Shown: positions 1-11,365 of the stretch, one piece after another
Layout of the letters: the number at the start of each line of letters is the position of its first letter
How positions within the stretch are numbered: position 1 is the stretch's first letter
From: Zymoseptoria tritici IPO323
Lineage: Eukaryota > Ascomycota > Dothideomycetes > Mycosphaerellales > Mycosphaerellaceae
DNA length: 64,000 nucleotides
NCBI RefSeq assembly: GCF_000219625.1
Contig: NC_018201.1
Span: 390,179-454,178, forward strand
Direction of reading: 5' to 3'
Notes under the pieces: generated by a model
Databases searched by the model: none
What the model was told of the DNA's origin: nothing
Seen by the model: the letters and a program-made list of their open reading frames with translations, nothing else
Program-made: the position numbers and the translations under genes

Positions 1-930
1 GCCGGAAGGAAGGATCGTAAACAAGGGGCAGAATTAAGGTATGAGCTTAAGGTAGGTCGCGAAGTTTCTTTTTAAAGACGTCTTTTTACGCACTAGAGCC
101 TGTAACTAGATCTTCTTTAATAGAGGGCCTAAGAACTACGGCGATGTGCCTTAACTGCTAGCTTAAATAGATACAAACCTTAGTCGTATGTCCGCCTACT
201 ACCCTAAAGCGAACGGTCTAGTCGAGCGTAGACATCCTAACATCCTAGACGTCCTCTTAAAGTGCACGTAGGGCAAGCTAAAGGGCTAGAGATCCTTTTT
301 CTACGCAGCACTATAGGCAGACCGCACTACTGTTCGCAGGTCTACAGGATATACGCCGGCAAGTCTTTTCTATGCATTTAATATCGTCCTACCTATTAAG
401 CTGCGGTACAACACTTAGAAAACAATTAACTAGAAGATAGTACGTACGACCGAAGACTTGCTAGCCGCTCGAGTAAGGCAGATCTTCTGCTCTAAGAAGG
501 ATATTAGAGAAGTTACCGCCCTGCAGCGCAGGCTACAAGATACCTAGAAGGAGTACTAGGATATAAACTATAATATCGACAACAAGCCGCTTAAGAAGGG
601 GCAGCTCGTGCTGTTAAAAAGAGGCGAGCGAAAATCTACCTACGAGAAGCTGTCCTTTCGATAGAAGGGGCCCTACCGAGTAATAAGTATAAGCCTAGAC
701 ACTAGTACCTACAAGATTATAGAACTAGACGAGGCAGAGCTCTAAGGCATATAGTCTAGGGATATACTTTAGGTAGTCCCTGCAGACTACCTCGATTATG
801 TTAATAAGCTCGAAGAGCTAACACGCAGCGACTTAAACCCTAAATGGCTTGCAAGTGTTAAGAGTGAGGATAAAGAGCCGGCATTACCTTACGGCGACGA
901 CTCTGCCGCTAAATAGTACAGAGAACCGGC
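1..930 (+). pseudogene. Gypsy pol remnant: integrase C-terminal part
   Basis: One + frame reads, around 185-260, AYYPKANGLVERRHPN, matching the Ty3/gypsy integrase block usually written YHPQANGQVER. Downstream residues (about 590-780) resemble the integrase C-terminal module, with a GPYRV segment followed by a TYKI segment. Stops inside the frame are TAG or TAA at likely Trp/Gln sites; I saw no frameshift. The same region in copy 2 is at about 39,400-40,340 on the - strand. It is inactive as it stands. The 5' boundary is the window edge. Confidence 0.85.
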
Positions 931-1034
931 TCCCGGACCTCCGAACATTATGTAGGGGGTAAGGGAATCCTCGCTGTCCCCGGAAGAACGATCACAGTAC
1001 CTAAGAATCTAAGTGCGGCTATAATTCGCATTAA

Positions 1035-1066
1035 AATGTTTCCTAGACTAAGGGTCTGGCAAACAT
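1035..1066. repeat. Palindrome after pol (copy 1)
   Basis: AATGTTTCCTAGAC and GTCTGGCAAACAT face each other across a 5-nt spacer, just after pol. First of the recurrent family of inverted motifs in this element. Confidence 0.7.
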
Positions 1067-1096
1067 AGCGACGTCTGCTCTCGGCTTACTATAGTT

Positions 1097-1123
1097 ATTT
1101 TCTAGACCGGTAGTCTAGCAAAG
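1097..1123. repeat. Palindrome after pol, second (copy 1)
   Basis: TTTTCTAGAC and GTCTAGCAAAG arms with a very short spacer, about 30 bp downstream of the preceding palindrome. Confidence 0.6.
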
Positions 1124-1423
1124 GCTCCGCTCGCTCTCTCGGGCAAACATTATTATTACCTAAAGAGACACATACATTTCCTTATGTTGAAGTGAGCTCT
1201 TTCGCTTATAACAAGACCCCCGGCACGACATCATCTCCGTCCTCGCCGCTATCTATCTAATAGACCGACACCGCCAAACTCTTCCGCACTATAATTACTA
1301 GCGCATTTACGAAGAACAATTACGAGCAAATTCACGCACACAATCACGAGCGAGCAGCTACTATTGTTGCCTCCTACCGGCGGACATCTTTTAAAGGCTA
1401 GTACTGCCGGATAGGCCTAGTTA

Positions 1424-1463
1424 TTTGCCAGACTATTTAGGGAAAGGGGTCTAGTAAACATTT
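1424..1463. repeat. Palindrome in pol-ORF3 interval (copy 1)
   Basis: TTTGCCAGAC and GTCTAGTAAACATT arms around a short spacer. Its counterpart in copy 2 is at 38,880-38,921. Confidence 0.6.
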
Positions 1464-2089
1464 GCGAAGGATAGGACATTGCCTAGGTGTCTCTGCTAGC
1501 TACGAATAATCTACTATTGTTCAGAGCGTACCAAACATACGTTCTCTACCCTAAAGGGGAGGGAGTTACAATTTACGAAGCTTAGTCACCCTTTCGGACA
1601 TTTAGGGGCTAGGCTGCCTTTTTCTAGACAATCATGCACATTCTGCCACAATCACGAGACTGCTGATGCGAAACATTCACCGACACGACAATCACAGGCC
1701 TTTCCTAACAATTACGAGCTCTTCTAACAATCACGAGCACAAGCACGCACACAATTCACGAACTAACAATTACTAACATAACAATTACCGACACAACAAT
1801 TATAGGCCTTTCCTAACAATTACGAGCTCTTCTAACAATTACGAGCATAAGTACGCATACAATTCATAAATAAGCAAGGGACCCGCTTTCTGCCTGCTCG
1901 CCCTACTTAAAAGCCTTAATCTTCTCTACACCTCCGACTTCCCTACAATATCTACTACATCTTCTTTCTTTCCTATCTCCTTGCACCTCTACTAACGACT
2001 CCTTTTCCTCCTAGACGAACCTTATCTACGTCCTCGTAGACCTTCGACCTAATTAAACATCCTCTACGAGCCCCCCCTCGACACACTTA
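1464..2089 (+). other. Pol-ORF3 spacer with 108-bp direct repeat
   Basis: No open frame of note. A block beginning GGCCTTTCCTAACAATTACG at 1697 recurs at 1805 (period 108 bp), full of CTAACAATTACGAG-type motifs. The same repeated block occurs in copy 2 near 38,500-38,650, so it belongs to the element. Confidence 0.65.
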
Positions 2090-2225
2090 CTAACCGAGCG
2101 CATTAGCGTAAAACAACACACATACTAACCGAGCGCATTAGCGCAAAACAACACATATACCAACCGAGCGCATTAGCGCAAAACAACATACATACCACCC
2201 GAGCGCATTAGCGTAAGAACAGCTT
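2090..2225 (+). repeat. 35-bp tandem repeat before ORF3
   Basis: About four copies of a 35-bp unit with core CCGAGCGCATTAGCG. Copy 2 has only about two recognisable units at 38,120-38,260, so the array varies between the two insertions. Confidence 0.75.
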
Positions 2226-2239
2226 CGAAACGATACGAG

Positions 2240-5075
2240 CGTACCGAGCGCACACAACACACCTTAATAACGAGCGCAACTACGCATACTACTACCGACA
2301 TAGACAACATCCTAGCTCGCCTCCGGAGCGCACCCTTAACAAATAATAAAGAAATGCGTATAGCCTTCTCGACTACGTAGAACACTAGAGAGCTAGGAAA
2401 ACTCGAGAGTCTCCTTAAGAGCATACTAGACGCGGACCGCGAGCGAGTAGTATCAGACATCGTTAATACCTTAGAATTAGGATTGGAAAAAGCAGTAGAG
2501 TTTGTAGCAGGCATATAGGATTTCGTACGGATGAACCGGGTCCCTATTACCTTAGGAACCGGGAGGATTACTAGACAGGACAGTATTACAGCTGCTTATC
2601 CGAGGCTAGTAGTAGCAGCTACGGATGGTAGGAGGACCCGCAACCGCAAGAAGGGCATTTACGACGCCCTTACAAAAGAATAGGGACAGGACGTAATAGA
2701 TGCGAACCCGGAACTGCGGCAATACGTGTACAAATCTAAGAACATAGCAAAAGAGATTCGAAAGCTGGCTTCGAAGTATAAGACGTAGTCCGATAAGGGT
2801 ACGATAGTAGCTATGCTTATTTCACGAGAATACATTCGTCGGTATAGTTAGGGCGTAGGACAGGGTTATTCGGATCCGAGAGGGACTAAGTACACTACTA
2901 AGGACTTCTTTATAGTCGCTAAACTAGGAGGAATCGATCGCCCTATATAGGAGTAGATTAACATCGTGCGCAACACGTATAACCGGCACATAGATAGTCG
3001 TAGGTAGATAGTGCCCTACAAGCCTAAGGGAAAGGAGAAGGAAATTACGTCTGGATCCAACACTTAGAAGCAGATCGAAGCACCTCCCGCTATAAGCACG
3101 AGGTCTAAAACTAAGGACAAGCCAGCTAATCTCGGCAGTCTTCCTATGCGCGGTACCCCTTCCGAGAGTAGCTCCGGCCGCCCCTAAACACTATACTCCG
3201 GCAGATCTATTTCCAGCCCTAGTCTCGGAGGGAGTATCTACGCGAGTCCTGTTGTTCGCACTACGGGAAGGGCTCGCTTAGTAAGTCAGGCAGTAACTAA
3301 AACATAGATCGCTCTCGGCATGCCTATTACGGAACCTACGAACACGACCTATAATTGTAAGGACGCCTTACCTTAAATTATCGCCACGATTAATAGCCTA
3401 AGGAAGCTTCCGCTTTCGCAACGTCTTGCTACCCTGAACTAGCTGTTTCGATGCCTACAGCTGCTATATCCGGACAGTACGAAGCCAAAGGAGGAGTGTA
3501 CGTTCCTGTGCTACAATTATGCGAGGGACCTGCTTCGATACTTCGGAATTAAGGTAAAGGCCGGGAATGTAATAGCAAAGAACAATACGCTCTTTAGACT
3601 TACTACCCTTAAGTACAATACATATAAGCTTAGCTAGCTAAAGACAGGTTCCGAGACGTACAAGATGTAGTTTAAGGATGCTCGTCCGGCTCGACTATCG
3701 GACTTCCTTAGGCCGTACCGCTTCGACAATAATGTCCTACGTAGAGAACTCGGCCAGCTTAACTTTAACGGCTTCTTTAACAAGGCTCGCTAAGCGATAT
3801 ACTTAACGGCCGGTTAGGAGAACGAGTTTAAGAGAAATGGCACGCTTAACATTCCCCTCTTCGCGTAGATCGGACAGGACAAGGCCCTTTGCAAGATTAT
3901 TAATAAGGAAATAGATATGTACTTGTAGCATTAGCGCGAAATTAATAGCTAGCCTAACTACGGATAGCTTCGCACGATGTGCTACTCTTAGATCTAGCAG
4001 CTTATCCGCTAGGACATTTTATACTAGCTGCTATATGTTCTCCTGCGAGGTAACTATAAGCACCGGCTAGTGTCGTACCTATACTACGCTAAAAGCACTA
4101 AGAAGGGCGACAACACTACCTTTAAGCATATCGACCTTACGGTTAGCCGCATAGTCGAAGAGAATCGCGGTATTAACTAGATTTAAGGTACGGTCTCCTT
4201 AACAGACGAGGGCAAGAAGGACTACACGGTGCTCGTTAAGAGGATGCACGAGAAGGAGATCTTTTAGGAATAGTACTAGTAGATAAGGGCTAATAACTGC
4301 GCAGACGGAGCAGTACAGAAGATTAATAATACGGTGCTGCCGCAACACTTCCTAGATCGCTATAAGCTTAAGTAGGAACACGTTCCTTGCAAGGCATTTG
4401 ATGTTCGCATTACGGTTCCGCATCTGCCGCATAGTGTCGACACTAAGGCAGAGACCGAACGTCGAACGATTCTTCCCTAGTTCGTAGCTATGTATGCAGA
4501 TAGTTCTCTCGAGTGTGCCGAAGCTAGTAACTAGGAGATGCTACGCAAAGCTTATATAGACCTGACCGCCCCCGAGAAGACACCCTCTAGGCTTATTAAC
4601 AAGTACGGCAAGATTCCTTATGCCTTCCCTACGTCTATGTCTTTAACACCTAACAACTACATCGCTACTACACTTGTTGCTTACGAGAAGTAGGAGAGCC
4701 CTAGAGTCGTCGTCGAACTAGAGAAGCTTATACGCCTTAATGTTGTCGATCTAAGGGCATAGATTAAGAAGCAGCGGGATGCGACTGTAGCTCGAGTAAA
4801 GGCAAACTATAAGGACATTAAGTACGCGGAGAGGAATACGTTCGGTAACCGATCGTACTATAACGCTAAGGACAAGCACCCGACCGACTTCTAGAAGTAC
4901 TAACCTCTACTAGCTAAAGTCGCTCCTAACGATGTAGACGACCGGGAACGTAAGCTACTTAGGCAGGGAGATACGGACATCGCAGTACCCTAGGAAGTCC
5001 CCGACTTACTTATCGGCAAGGATAGCAAGCGCGTACCTAGACGCGACATGCAGTAGGAGGATAGTACTTAGCGAT
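2240..5075 (+). pseudogene. ORF3 of the gypsy element (about 945 codons, function unknown)
   Basis: After pol and a 1.2-kb spacer, one + frame stays in phase from about 2240 to 5075, broken only by TAG/TAA codons at likely Trp/Gln positions. The N-terminal part reads DIDNILARLRSAP and later LESLLKSILDADRERVVSDI, which looks helical. A basic, Ser/Pro-rich middle (about 3000-3300) is followed by a long, more conserved-looking C-terminal half. I recognise no domain, see no signal peptide or clear membrane segment, and so do not call it env. The counterpart in copy 2 is at about 35,292-38,120 (-). Its position after integrase on the sense strand, and its presence in both copies, argue that it belongs to the element and is not a chance ORF. 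Confidence 0.7.
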
Positions 5076-5083
5076 AGGCTTAC

Positions 5084-5127
5084 AATGTTTCCTAGACTAA
5101 AATCCGCATTAGGTCTAGGAAACATTT
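5084..5127. repeat. Palindrome after ORF3 (copy 1), perfect arms
   Basis: AATGTTTCCTAGAC and its exact reverse complement are separated by 15 nt, directly after the end of ORF3. This is the best preserved member of the family. Confidence 0.85.
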
Positions 5128-5403
5128 AGTACGAACAGGACATAAGAAGCGGCTGTTTTCTGCACTAGCGCTTGTTTTAAGGCTCTTTTTTCTTTTTTAT
5201 TGTTTCTTTTGTTTTGTTTCTTTTATTTTAGCTGCAATGCATACGATGGACATGCGTAGTAGGTGCAAAACCCGAGGATGGGGACAGTCTACGTTAGCAA
5301 TAAGTTAAAAAGGACGACGCTAGTGCTAGATCTAGAGGGTTTTCACGCTATAAGCGTGCACAATGGTATAGTTTAGGTTCTTGCAGTATCTAGGTTAGAC
5401 ACT

Positions 5404-5419
5404 ACAGGAGGGGGACGGA
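5404..5419 (+). other. Polypurine tract of gypsy copy 1
   Basis: ACAGGAGGGGGACGGA directly abuts the LTR start at 5420, as expected for the plus-strand primer of an LTR element; it fixes the sense orientation as +. Confidence 0.75.
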
Positions 5420-5692
5420 TGTAGTAGGGAATATCGCACTGTCACGTGTAGTCTGTATCTAGCTTCAGCTTCGTATGCAGGTCGGAGGATCATTAAGACA
5501 CCGACCTACAGAGACACCACCCGACGCACATAAGGCCCAACAGTACAGAGCACTTAATACTACCTCTTTTGCCCCCCTACCTTTTACTCTAATTGTACAG
5601 TTTACCGCCCTTTTTGCCCCCTATGCTACCTCGTACGTCCGCACTGCTACTATCCGCGGGAGATCGGAACCTTTGGAAGTTCCCCCCTCACA
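5420..5692 (+). repeat. 3' LTR of gypsy copy 1 (273 bp)
   Basis: Starts TGTAGTAGGGAATATC and ends CCCCCCTCACA, with TG...CA termini. It aligns in reverse orientation with the two 275-bp LTRs of copy 2. It abuts the RIP-saturated chromodomain gypsy, so copy 1 probably inserted into that older element. The target duplication cannot be checked because the other end lies outside the window. Confidence 0.85.
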
Positions 5693-5899
5693 AGAGGTAA
5701 GTATATAAGTGCCTTAAGGGCGCGGTATCGAGCGTAGAATTATATTAAGAAATAAGTAGTAGCTATAAAGTATATTAAGTACTACCGACGACCGGTAATG
5801 TTGTTGTTAGATCCTTAAAAAAGGAAGAATCCGACTACTATACATCGCTAAGACCTAAAGCTACGCTATACCGTAAACTATGTTTAGTACTATTTGCCC

Positions 5900-8160
5900 T
5901 ACAATACTACGTAAAGGATATATAGTTATTTCTCGGCTTCGCTAACTTCTACCGTCGCTTTATTAAGAAGTTCTCGGAACTAGCCGTACCTTTAATAGCC
6001 CTTATATATATAATACCCTTAGATCCGGACCGCGACCCTTAGGCTAAGGTACCTCCGACTAAGTCTTATTACCTCCCTTTCGTTTAGTTACCTTAGTACT
6101 AATAAGCCTTCGACGAGATAAAGCTCCGCTTTACGAAGGTACTAGTCCTTACCTACTTTATACTAGGGTTAGAAACTATTCTCGAGACCGACGCCTCGGA
6201 CTACGTTATAGTAGTAGTACTATTATAACGAGGTCTAGACGGCGTTATACGCCTAGTCGTATACCTCTCTAAGAAGATGTCGCTAGTAGAATATAACTAT
6301 AATATCTATAATAAGGAATTAATAGTAATTATTAAGGCTTTTAAAGAATAGAGGCTAGAACTTATATCTAACGACGACGGCTAACTAATTAAGGTCCTCT
6401 CCGATTATAAGAATCTCGAGCACTTTATATTAATTAAGGTACTTAACCGTTAGTAGGTACGCTAGGCTAAATTCCTCTCTTAGTTTAACTTTACTATCTC
6501 CTTTGTTTTAGGTAAGAGTAATAGTAAGGCGGACGCCCTTATATACCTTCCGTAAGACGTACTAAAGGATGCCTTAGATCTACGGCTATAGTACTAGCAC
6601 TAAACTATCCTCTAGCCTAAGTACCTATAGCTAAATATATCGAGCCTCCTCGTATACGCGCTAGAATCGTTACTAGCTCTAGTTTAAGCTATATAAGCTA
6701 CTTATAAGGGCGATACGGAAGTCCGTAATACGATCGCCTAACTTACGTAAGGAGCTATAATAATCCCCTTACTAGCTAAGATTAAGTACGAAGCTAACGA
6801 TGTACGCGCCTAGAACGGTAGGCTTTACGTACGTAATAGGTACGGATCCTAGAGCCTCTATATACTAGGTAACGACGACGACATAGGTACCGGCTTACTA
6901 CGGTCGTCTATCCTTCGGTCCTATTACGAGTTACTAGCCGCTAGTTACCTAGGATAGGCGAAGACATTTAAGCTAGTTAACCGCTACTTCTTCTAGCCTA
7001 GGATAGCTAGGTTAATTAGTCGGTACCTACGTAACTATAGCTACCGCAATAATAAGCTAAGTAACCTAGCGTACTAATTACTACTTCGGTTACTTAATAT
7101 ACCGGCTAAACTCTAGACCGATATTACGGTAGACTTTATTATCGACCTTCTAGTAAGTAAGAGTTATATAGATTACGCTATATACCGGAACATTATAACT
7201 ATAACTAACCGGATAACTAAGGAGTAACACTTAATCCCTATGCTCTTAATAGAAGTAGACTACTACGCGCGAATATTCCTAAGATACGTATAGTTATAAT
7301 ACGGCTTCTCTCTTATACTAGTTTCTAATCGAGGTCTATAGTTCGTATTAGTATTCTAGTTACGCCTCTATAAACTACTCGAAATCTTACGTAAACTATC
7401 GTTATCGTATTACCCTAAGACTAATAGCTAGTCCGAGAATATAAATAAGATAATAGAGACATACCTCTATTTATTTATATTATACCGGTAAAACGACTAG
7501 GTCGAATAGCTACTACTAGCCGAGTTCGTAGTAAACAACTACGTATCTAAATTAATAGGAGTCTTACTATTCTTCGCGAACATAGGACGAAACCCTCGAT
7601 TCGTAGATATCGATACGGAACTAGATCTTCCGCTCCTTCCCTACCGATAGCGACTATTAGCGTAAGCTGCGACCGACTTCGCTAAAATAATAAAAACCCT
7701 ATATACTTAGTTATAGTAAGAACTCCGCCTTATATAAGCCCGTTAAACCGACGTAGCTAACCTATACTAAGAGCCGTTAATACCCTACCGAGTAGGCGAC
7801 ATAGTACGCTTAAATTATAAGAATATTAAGACTAAGCGCCTATTAATTTCTCTCGATTATAAGCTCCTTAGCCCTTATAAGGTTATTAAGGTTATACCTA
7901 GTACCTACCGCCTCTAGCTCCTACCGGACCTTAAGATCGACGATATCTTTAATAACGCCCTCCTACGACTAGCCTCCGATAATCCCTTACCTAGCTAATT
8001 ACTAGCTCCGCTACTACTAGCCGAAATAGTCCTAGATAGTAATAGCAACGCTAACTATAAAGAATACGAGGTAGAACGAATACTAGATATACGTACGTAA
8101 AGTATACTAGGACGGAAGAGTAAGAGTAAGCTATTATCGCTAAGTACTTAACCTCGTATA
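5900..8160 (+). pseudogene. Pol polyprotein relic (RT-RNase H-integrase-chromodomain)
   Basis: Frame is largely preserved but carries dozens of TAG/TAA codons, so there is no product. Motifs listed for the parent element identify it. The chromodomain-like end (EYEVERILDIR) follows the YKVIKV segment that usually closes gypsy integrases. No catalytic RT YVDD box is visible because that part lies upstream of the break. Confidence 0.8.
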
Positions 8161-8869
8161 CTAGAAAGGATATAAGCGTTTAGAGGCTATATAGGAGCCT
8201 ACTAAAAACGTCGTTAAATATAGAATAGTAGTACTAGCTAACTTTTACTATAACTACTCTAAGTTATCTATTTACGTCGCCTTTAAACTACTACTAGGCT
8301 AGGTTCCGAACGAAGCTATTATATAGGATAACTAAAAGCGGAACTTACGCCTATAGCTCGTAACGCTACTACTATTAGGTAAGTAGAGGCCTATAGTATA
8401 CGCTCGTTTAGATTATTATTTATACGCTAGTATCGACTTTAGTCTTCCGCCGCGTTAGCCTTAATAACTAACGTATCGCGGGTTAATATAGAGCAATATA
8501 AGCCTACGACTAGGGCCGCTAGTAGAAGTTAGATATATATATTAGATTACCGGCTACGTTATTACCCTTAAGTAGCTACGTCTATATAAATAACTGTCTA
8601 GAATTACTAAGTAGCTACGCCTACTTAAATAACCGTCTAGAATTACTAATGTCGTACTTAAGTAGCTACGACTACGTAAACAACCGTCTAAGTTACTAAA
8701 CCTTTAAATATTAAAGGAGTTCTCTACCTTCTTATTAGCTAGACGTTCGATACCGGATTCGACGCTTTTATAGTTCGTATAAGTCGTTTCCGTAAGTCTT
8801 AGAAGTACGCCGCGCTATAACTACTACTACGCCGCCGCCGCTACCTTAGCTCGCGGGCCCTCGCCTCTA

Positions 8870-8885
8870 AAGGGGGGGGGGGTAG
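8870..8885 (+). other. Polypurine tract of the chromodomain gypsy
   Basis: A run of two A and ten G followed by GTAG directly precedes the LTR start, consistent with a plus-strand priming site. Confidence 0.65.
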
Positions 8886-9046
8886 TATTACGGCTACCTC
8901 CGTAGTCTCCGCTTATCGGAGCCTAAGGCCGTAACCCTTCCTATATCTTCGAGTCCTTCTTAGACTCTCTCTATAGTATTATATATAAACTTATCTATTT
9001 ACCGAGTTATTAGAATTACGTCTCTTCCTTCGTTTAAGCCGTAATA
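8886..9046 (+). repeat. 3' LTR of the RIP-saturated gypsy (161 bp)
   Basis: Begins TATTACGGC and ends GCCGTAATA, an inverted pair best explained as TGTTACGGC...GCCGTAACA after CA/TG-to-TA change. It follows the G-tract directly. No partner LTR is in the window, so the ends rest on these termini alone. Confidence 0.6.
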
Positions 9047-9466
9047 GTACTACTATCCTATCGATATCGTCCGAGATACTACTCTACTATCGGAGGGCTA
9101 TAATTAAATATCTTAGTAATTAGATTTCCGAAACCCTCCTTAGCCCTTATATATAATTATATAAGGTATGAGTACTATTTTATTAAAGACTATAGCCGTC
9201 TTTCTATAATAATAGGGATATAATAAAGGTCTCTTTTAACTAGTTTTCCGAATAAAAAGACGGATCTATTAAAGCTTACTTTTAATTAGTTGTCGTATTA
9301 TTATAATCTCGTACTATTATAATATTACTACGTTATATTATTACCTTAGGTAAGGTAAGCTCTCTTACCGTACTTCTATAGTAGAAGAAAAAAAAGAGGC
9401 GTTATATCGTTATATTATTATACTATCGTATTATCGTATTATTATAACTATCGTAATCGAAAGGTC

Positions 9467-9570
9467 GCGGGTTTAATTCCTTCTCTTTTTACCTCGTCGT
9501 ACTATCGTAATCTATAAAGGTTAGGATAGTATAATTTAATAGGGTAAAAAGAGAAGGAATTAAACCCGTA
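9467..9570. repeat. Fold-back inverted repeat
   Basis: GGTTTAATTCCTTCTCTTTT at about 9471 and its near reverse complement at about 9548 lie some 50 bp apart. A tRNA-derived element was considered but not supported. Confidence 0.5.
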
Positions 9571-10616
9571 ACCTTCTATTAGAAAGCGAGATTTAAATAC
9601 TCTTTCTAATTAGCTAAAACGCCGATATAATAAGTACTAGAAAGACTCCTAATATACTACTTTACCGCTTTTACCTTATATATATACTTAGATATAGAGA
9701 GTCTACTAGAAACCTTATAGGTAGTTCTATAAGAGTAACGATATAAAGAAGTAAGTAGCGATAGGCTAGTACTTACTATATAGAGTCTTACCGCTATAAG
9801 TATATATCTAGAACTTCTAGTTCTAACTAAAGGCTATTTCTACGCTAATCTAAGCTTATAAATAAAAGAAGTTAGCTCTATAATTCTTATCTAATATAAA
9901 CCGCTATCTACTAATAGACTAGAAGGGGTTATTAATACTATAGTATAATCTATACGTACTATTGCTATATAGGTAAAGCTTATAATCTAGTAGTTCGAAT
10001 AGGCTCCTTAGTTAATTCTTAATAATAACCGCTATAGGTTATATACTACCTAAGTACGTCTACTAGCTATATAAACTTATTAAAGGTACTATCTACGAAA
10101 CCCTAGAGGCTTCTACTACTATAGCTAGCCGTACTAGTCTTCCTTATATACCGCTATAACGTAGCTAAGTTATCTAGCTCCGGCTACTAGTAAAGAATAT
10201 CCTTAAAGGTATTATATAACCTCTTATACGTAGTATTAAAGACTTCCGAGATCTAGCTATAGCTACGACTAATACGAATACCGTAGTATCTACCGCTATA
10301 CGCTAGCTAGTTTAATACTAGATATAGAGCTTTTACTAGATTATAACGGTAAGTACTCTTACTACTCTAGCTAGTTAGATATTATAGAGATTTATTACTA
10401 AGTAGTAATAGTACTAGTTACTTAATCTACTCCTTAGTAAATCGTAACTATAAGTATACGTTATTATTAGTCTTATAATCTAGCGTCTATTTAAAGTACT
10501 TATATTAATAGCTAACTATACTAATTATAGGAGCCCTAGCGCTACGCTATGCCTTAATTAATACTACCTACTCTTCCTTATTTACTAGTACTAGCGTAAG
10601 TAGTAGTAGAATATTT

Positions 10617-10690
10617 ATAGTTAGTAAGTTAGTAAATATATAAGTATTTAGTAAGTTAGTAAATATATAAGTATTTAGTAAGAGCGCTAA
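10617..10690. repeat. Short tandem repeat (AGTAAGTTAGTAAATATATA type)
   Basis: Two-plus copies of a unit of about 32 bp containing AGTAAGTTAGTAAATATATA. No coding meaning seen. Confidence 0.5.
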
Positions 10691-11365
10691 TAAATAACGT
10701 AGAGTAGTAGTAGTAATAATAATACTACCTTACGAGCCGCTATAGCTATAATATAAATGCGTATCTTATACGCTCTAAGTCGATAGCCTTTAAGCTATAA
10801 GAGGTTATTACGCTAAGAGGATAAGATAATATAGTACTATTTAATTAAGTTATTATACTAACTAGCTAGTGTAGAGTTAATCCACACGGCTTACCGTTAC
10901 CGGCATTGTAACGTAACCATGACCATGGCACTATAAATGTGTTTTACTAACGATGGACTCGGATAGTTAGTCTCTGCACTAGCATGGTCTATGTGGGAAG
11001 GTTTGGTCCGCCGGCGTCCTTGACTCAAAGTCGGAGAACTTTGGTGATGCCACAACGCCGACTGTCTAGGAGGTATTCTAGCATACGGTGCAGCAAGCCA
11101 ACTCATCCCGAGTAAAACGTACAGACGAGCAGCGACGAATGGGGTTGGAATGAGATTGGAATAGAATGAAGTTGAACGAGATCATATGCTATATTCGTGC
11201 ATGGTTCATCTTATTCATCTCGCCATGGAATGCTCGACGTTGAAGATTTACTTGGTTGTAATAAGTATGTTTGCAAGATTTGCCTCAATCATGTACGAAG
11301 TGCCTGTCTCCGGTTCAGATCGCTGTCAGCTCGTCCAATTTATTGATCGATCCCATCAAACCCCA

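Larger units (their letters stand above)
1..5692 (+). mobile_element. Large Ty3/gypsy LTR retrotransposon, copy 1 (3' part, RIP-mutated)
   Basis: The window opens inside the integrase region of pol and runs through a long extra ORF to a 3' LTR ending at 5692. The stretch is a near-identical inverted copy of 34,677-40,340; the differences I compared are almost all C/T or G/A transitions. Sense is +: integrase motifs read on + and a purine-rich tract (5404-5419) lies directly before the LTR. Reading frames keep phase over kilobases but are cut by many TAG and some TAA codons where Trp or Gln would be expected, the pattern RIP produces. The 5' LTR, gag and RT lie outside the window. Confidence 0.9.
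5693..9046 (+). mobile_element. Chromodomain-type Ty3/gypsy element, RIP-saturated, 5'-truncated
   Basis: CA and TG dinucleotides are almost absent here, the end point of RIP. Beneath the damage, + strand translation still shows, in order: RT thumb GFANFYRRFIKKFS (about 5932), RNase H TDASDYVI then a SKKMS block (about 6180-6360), integrase DITVDFI and YPKTN (7110-7430), and a chromodomain-like YEVERILDIR (about 8060). The 5' end, with gag, protease and the RT palm, is missing; copy 1's LTR is at the break. The order RT-RH-INT-chromodomain is that of fungal chromoviruses. Confidence 0.85.
9047..10866. other. AT-rich RIP-saturated DNA, no gene
   Basis: CA/TG-depleted, TA-rich sequence with no open frame worth calling. 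It probably contains more old transposon pieces, but I recognise no domain. It holds a fold-back around 9467-9570 and a short tandem repeat at 10,617-10,690. Composition switches abruptly to normal-GC DNA at about 10,867. Confidence 0.6.

Noticed and set aside
2240..5075. ORF3 as an env-like gene
   Set aside because: No signal peptide, transmembrane anchor or cysteine pattern visible in the translated text, so the label is not supported.
9467..9500. tRNA-like T-arm (GGTCGCGGGTTTAATTCC)
   Set aside because: No acceptor stem, anticodon arm or A box can be paired with it; it is part of a fold-back repeat.
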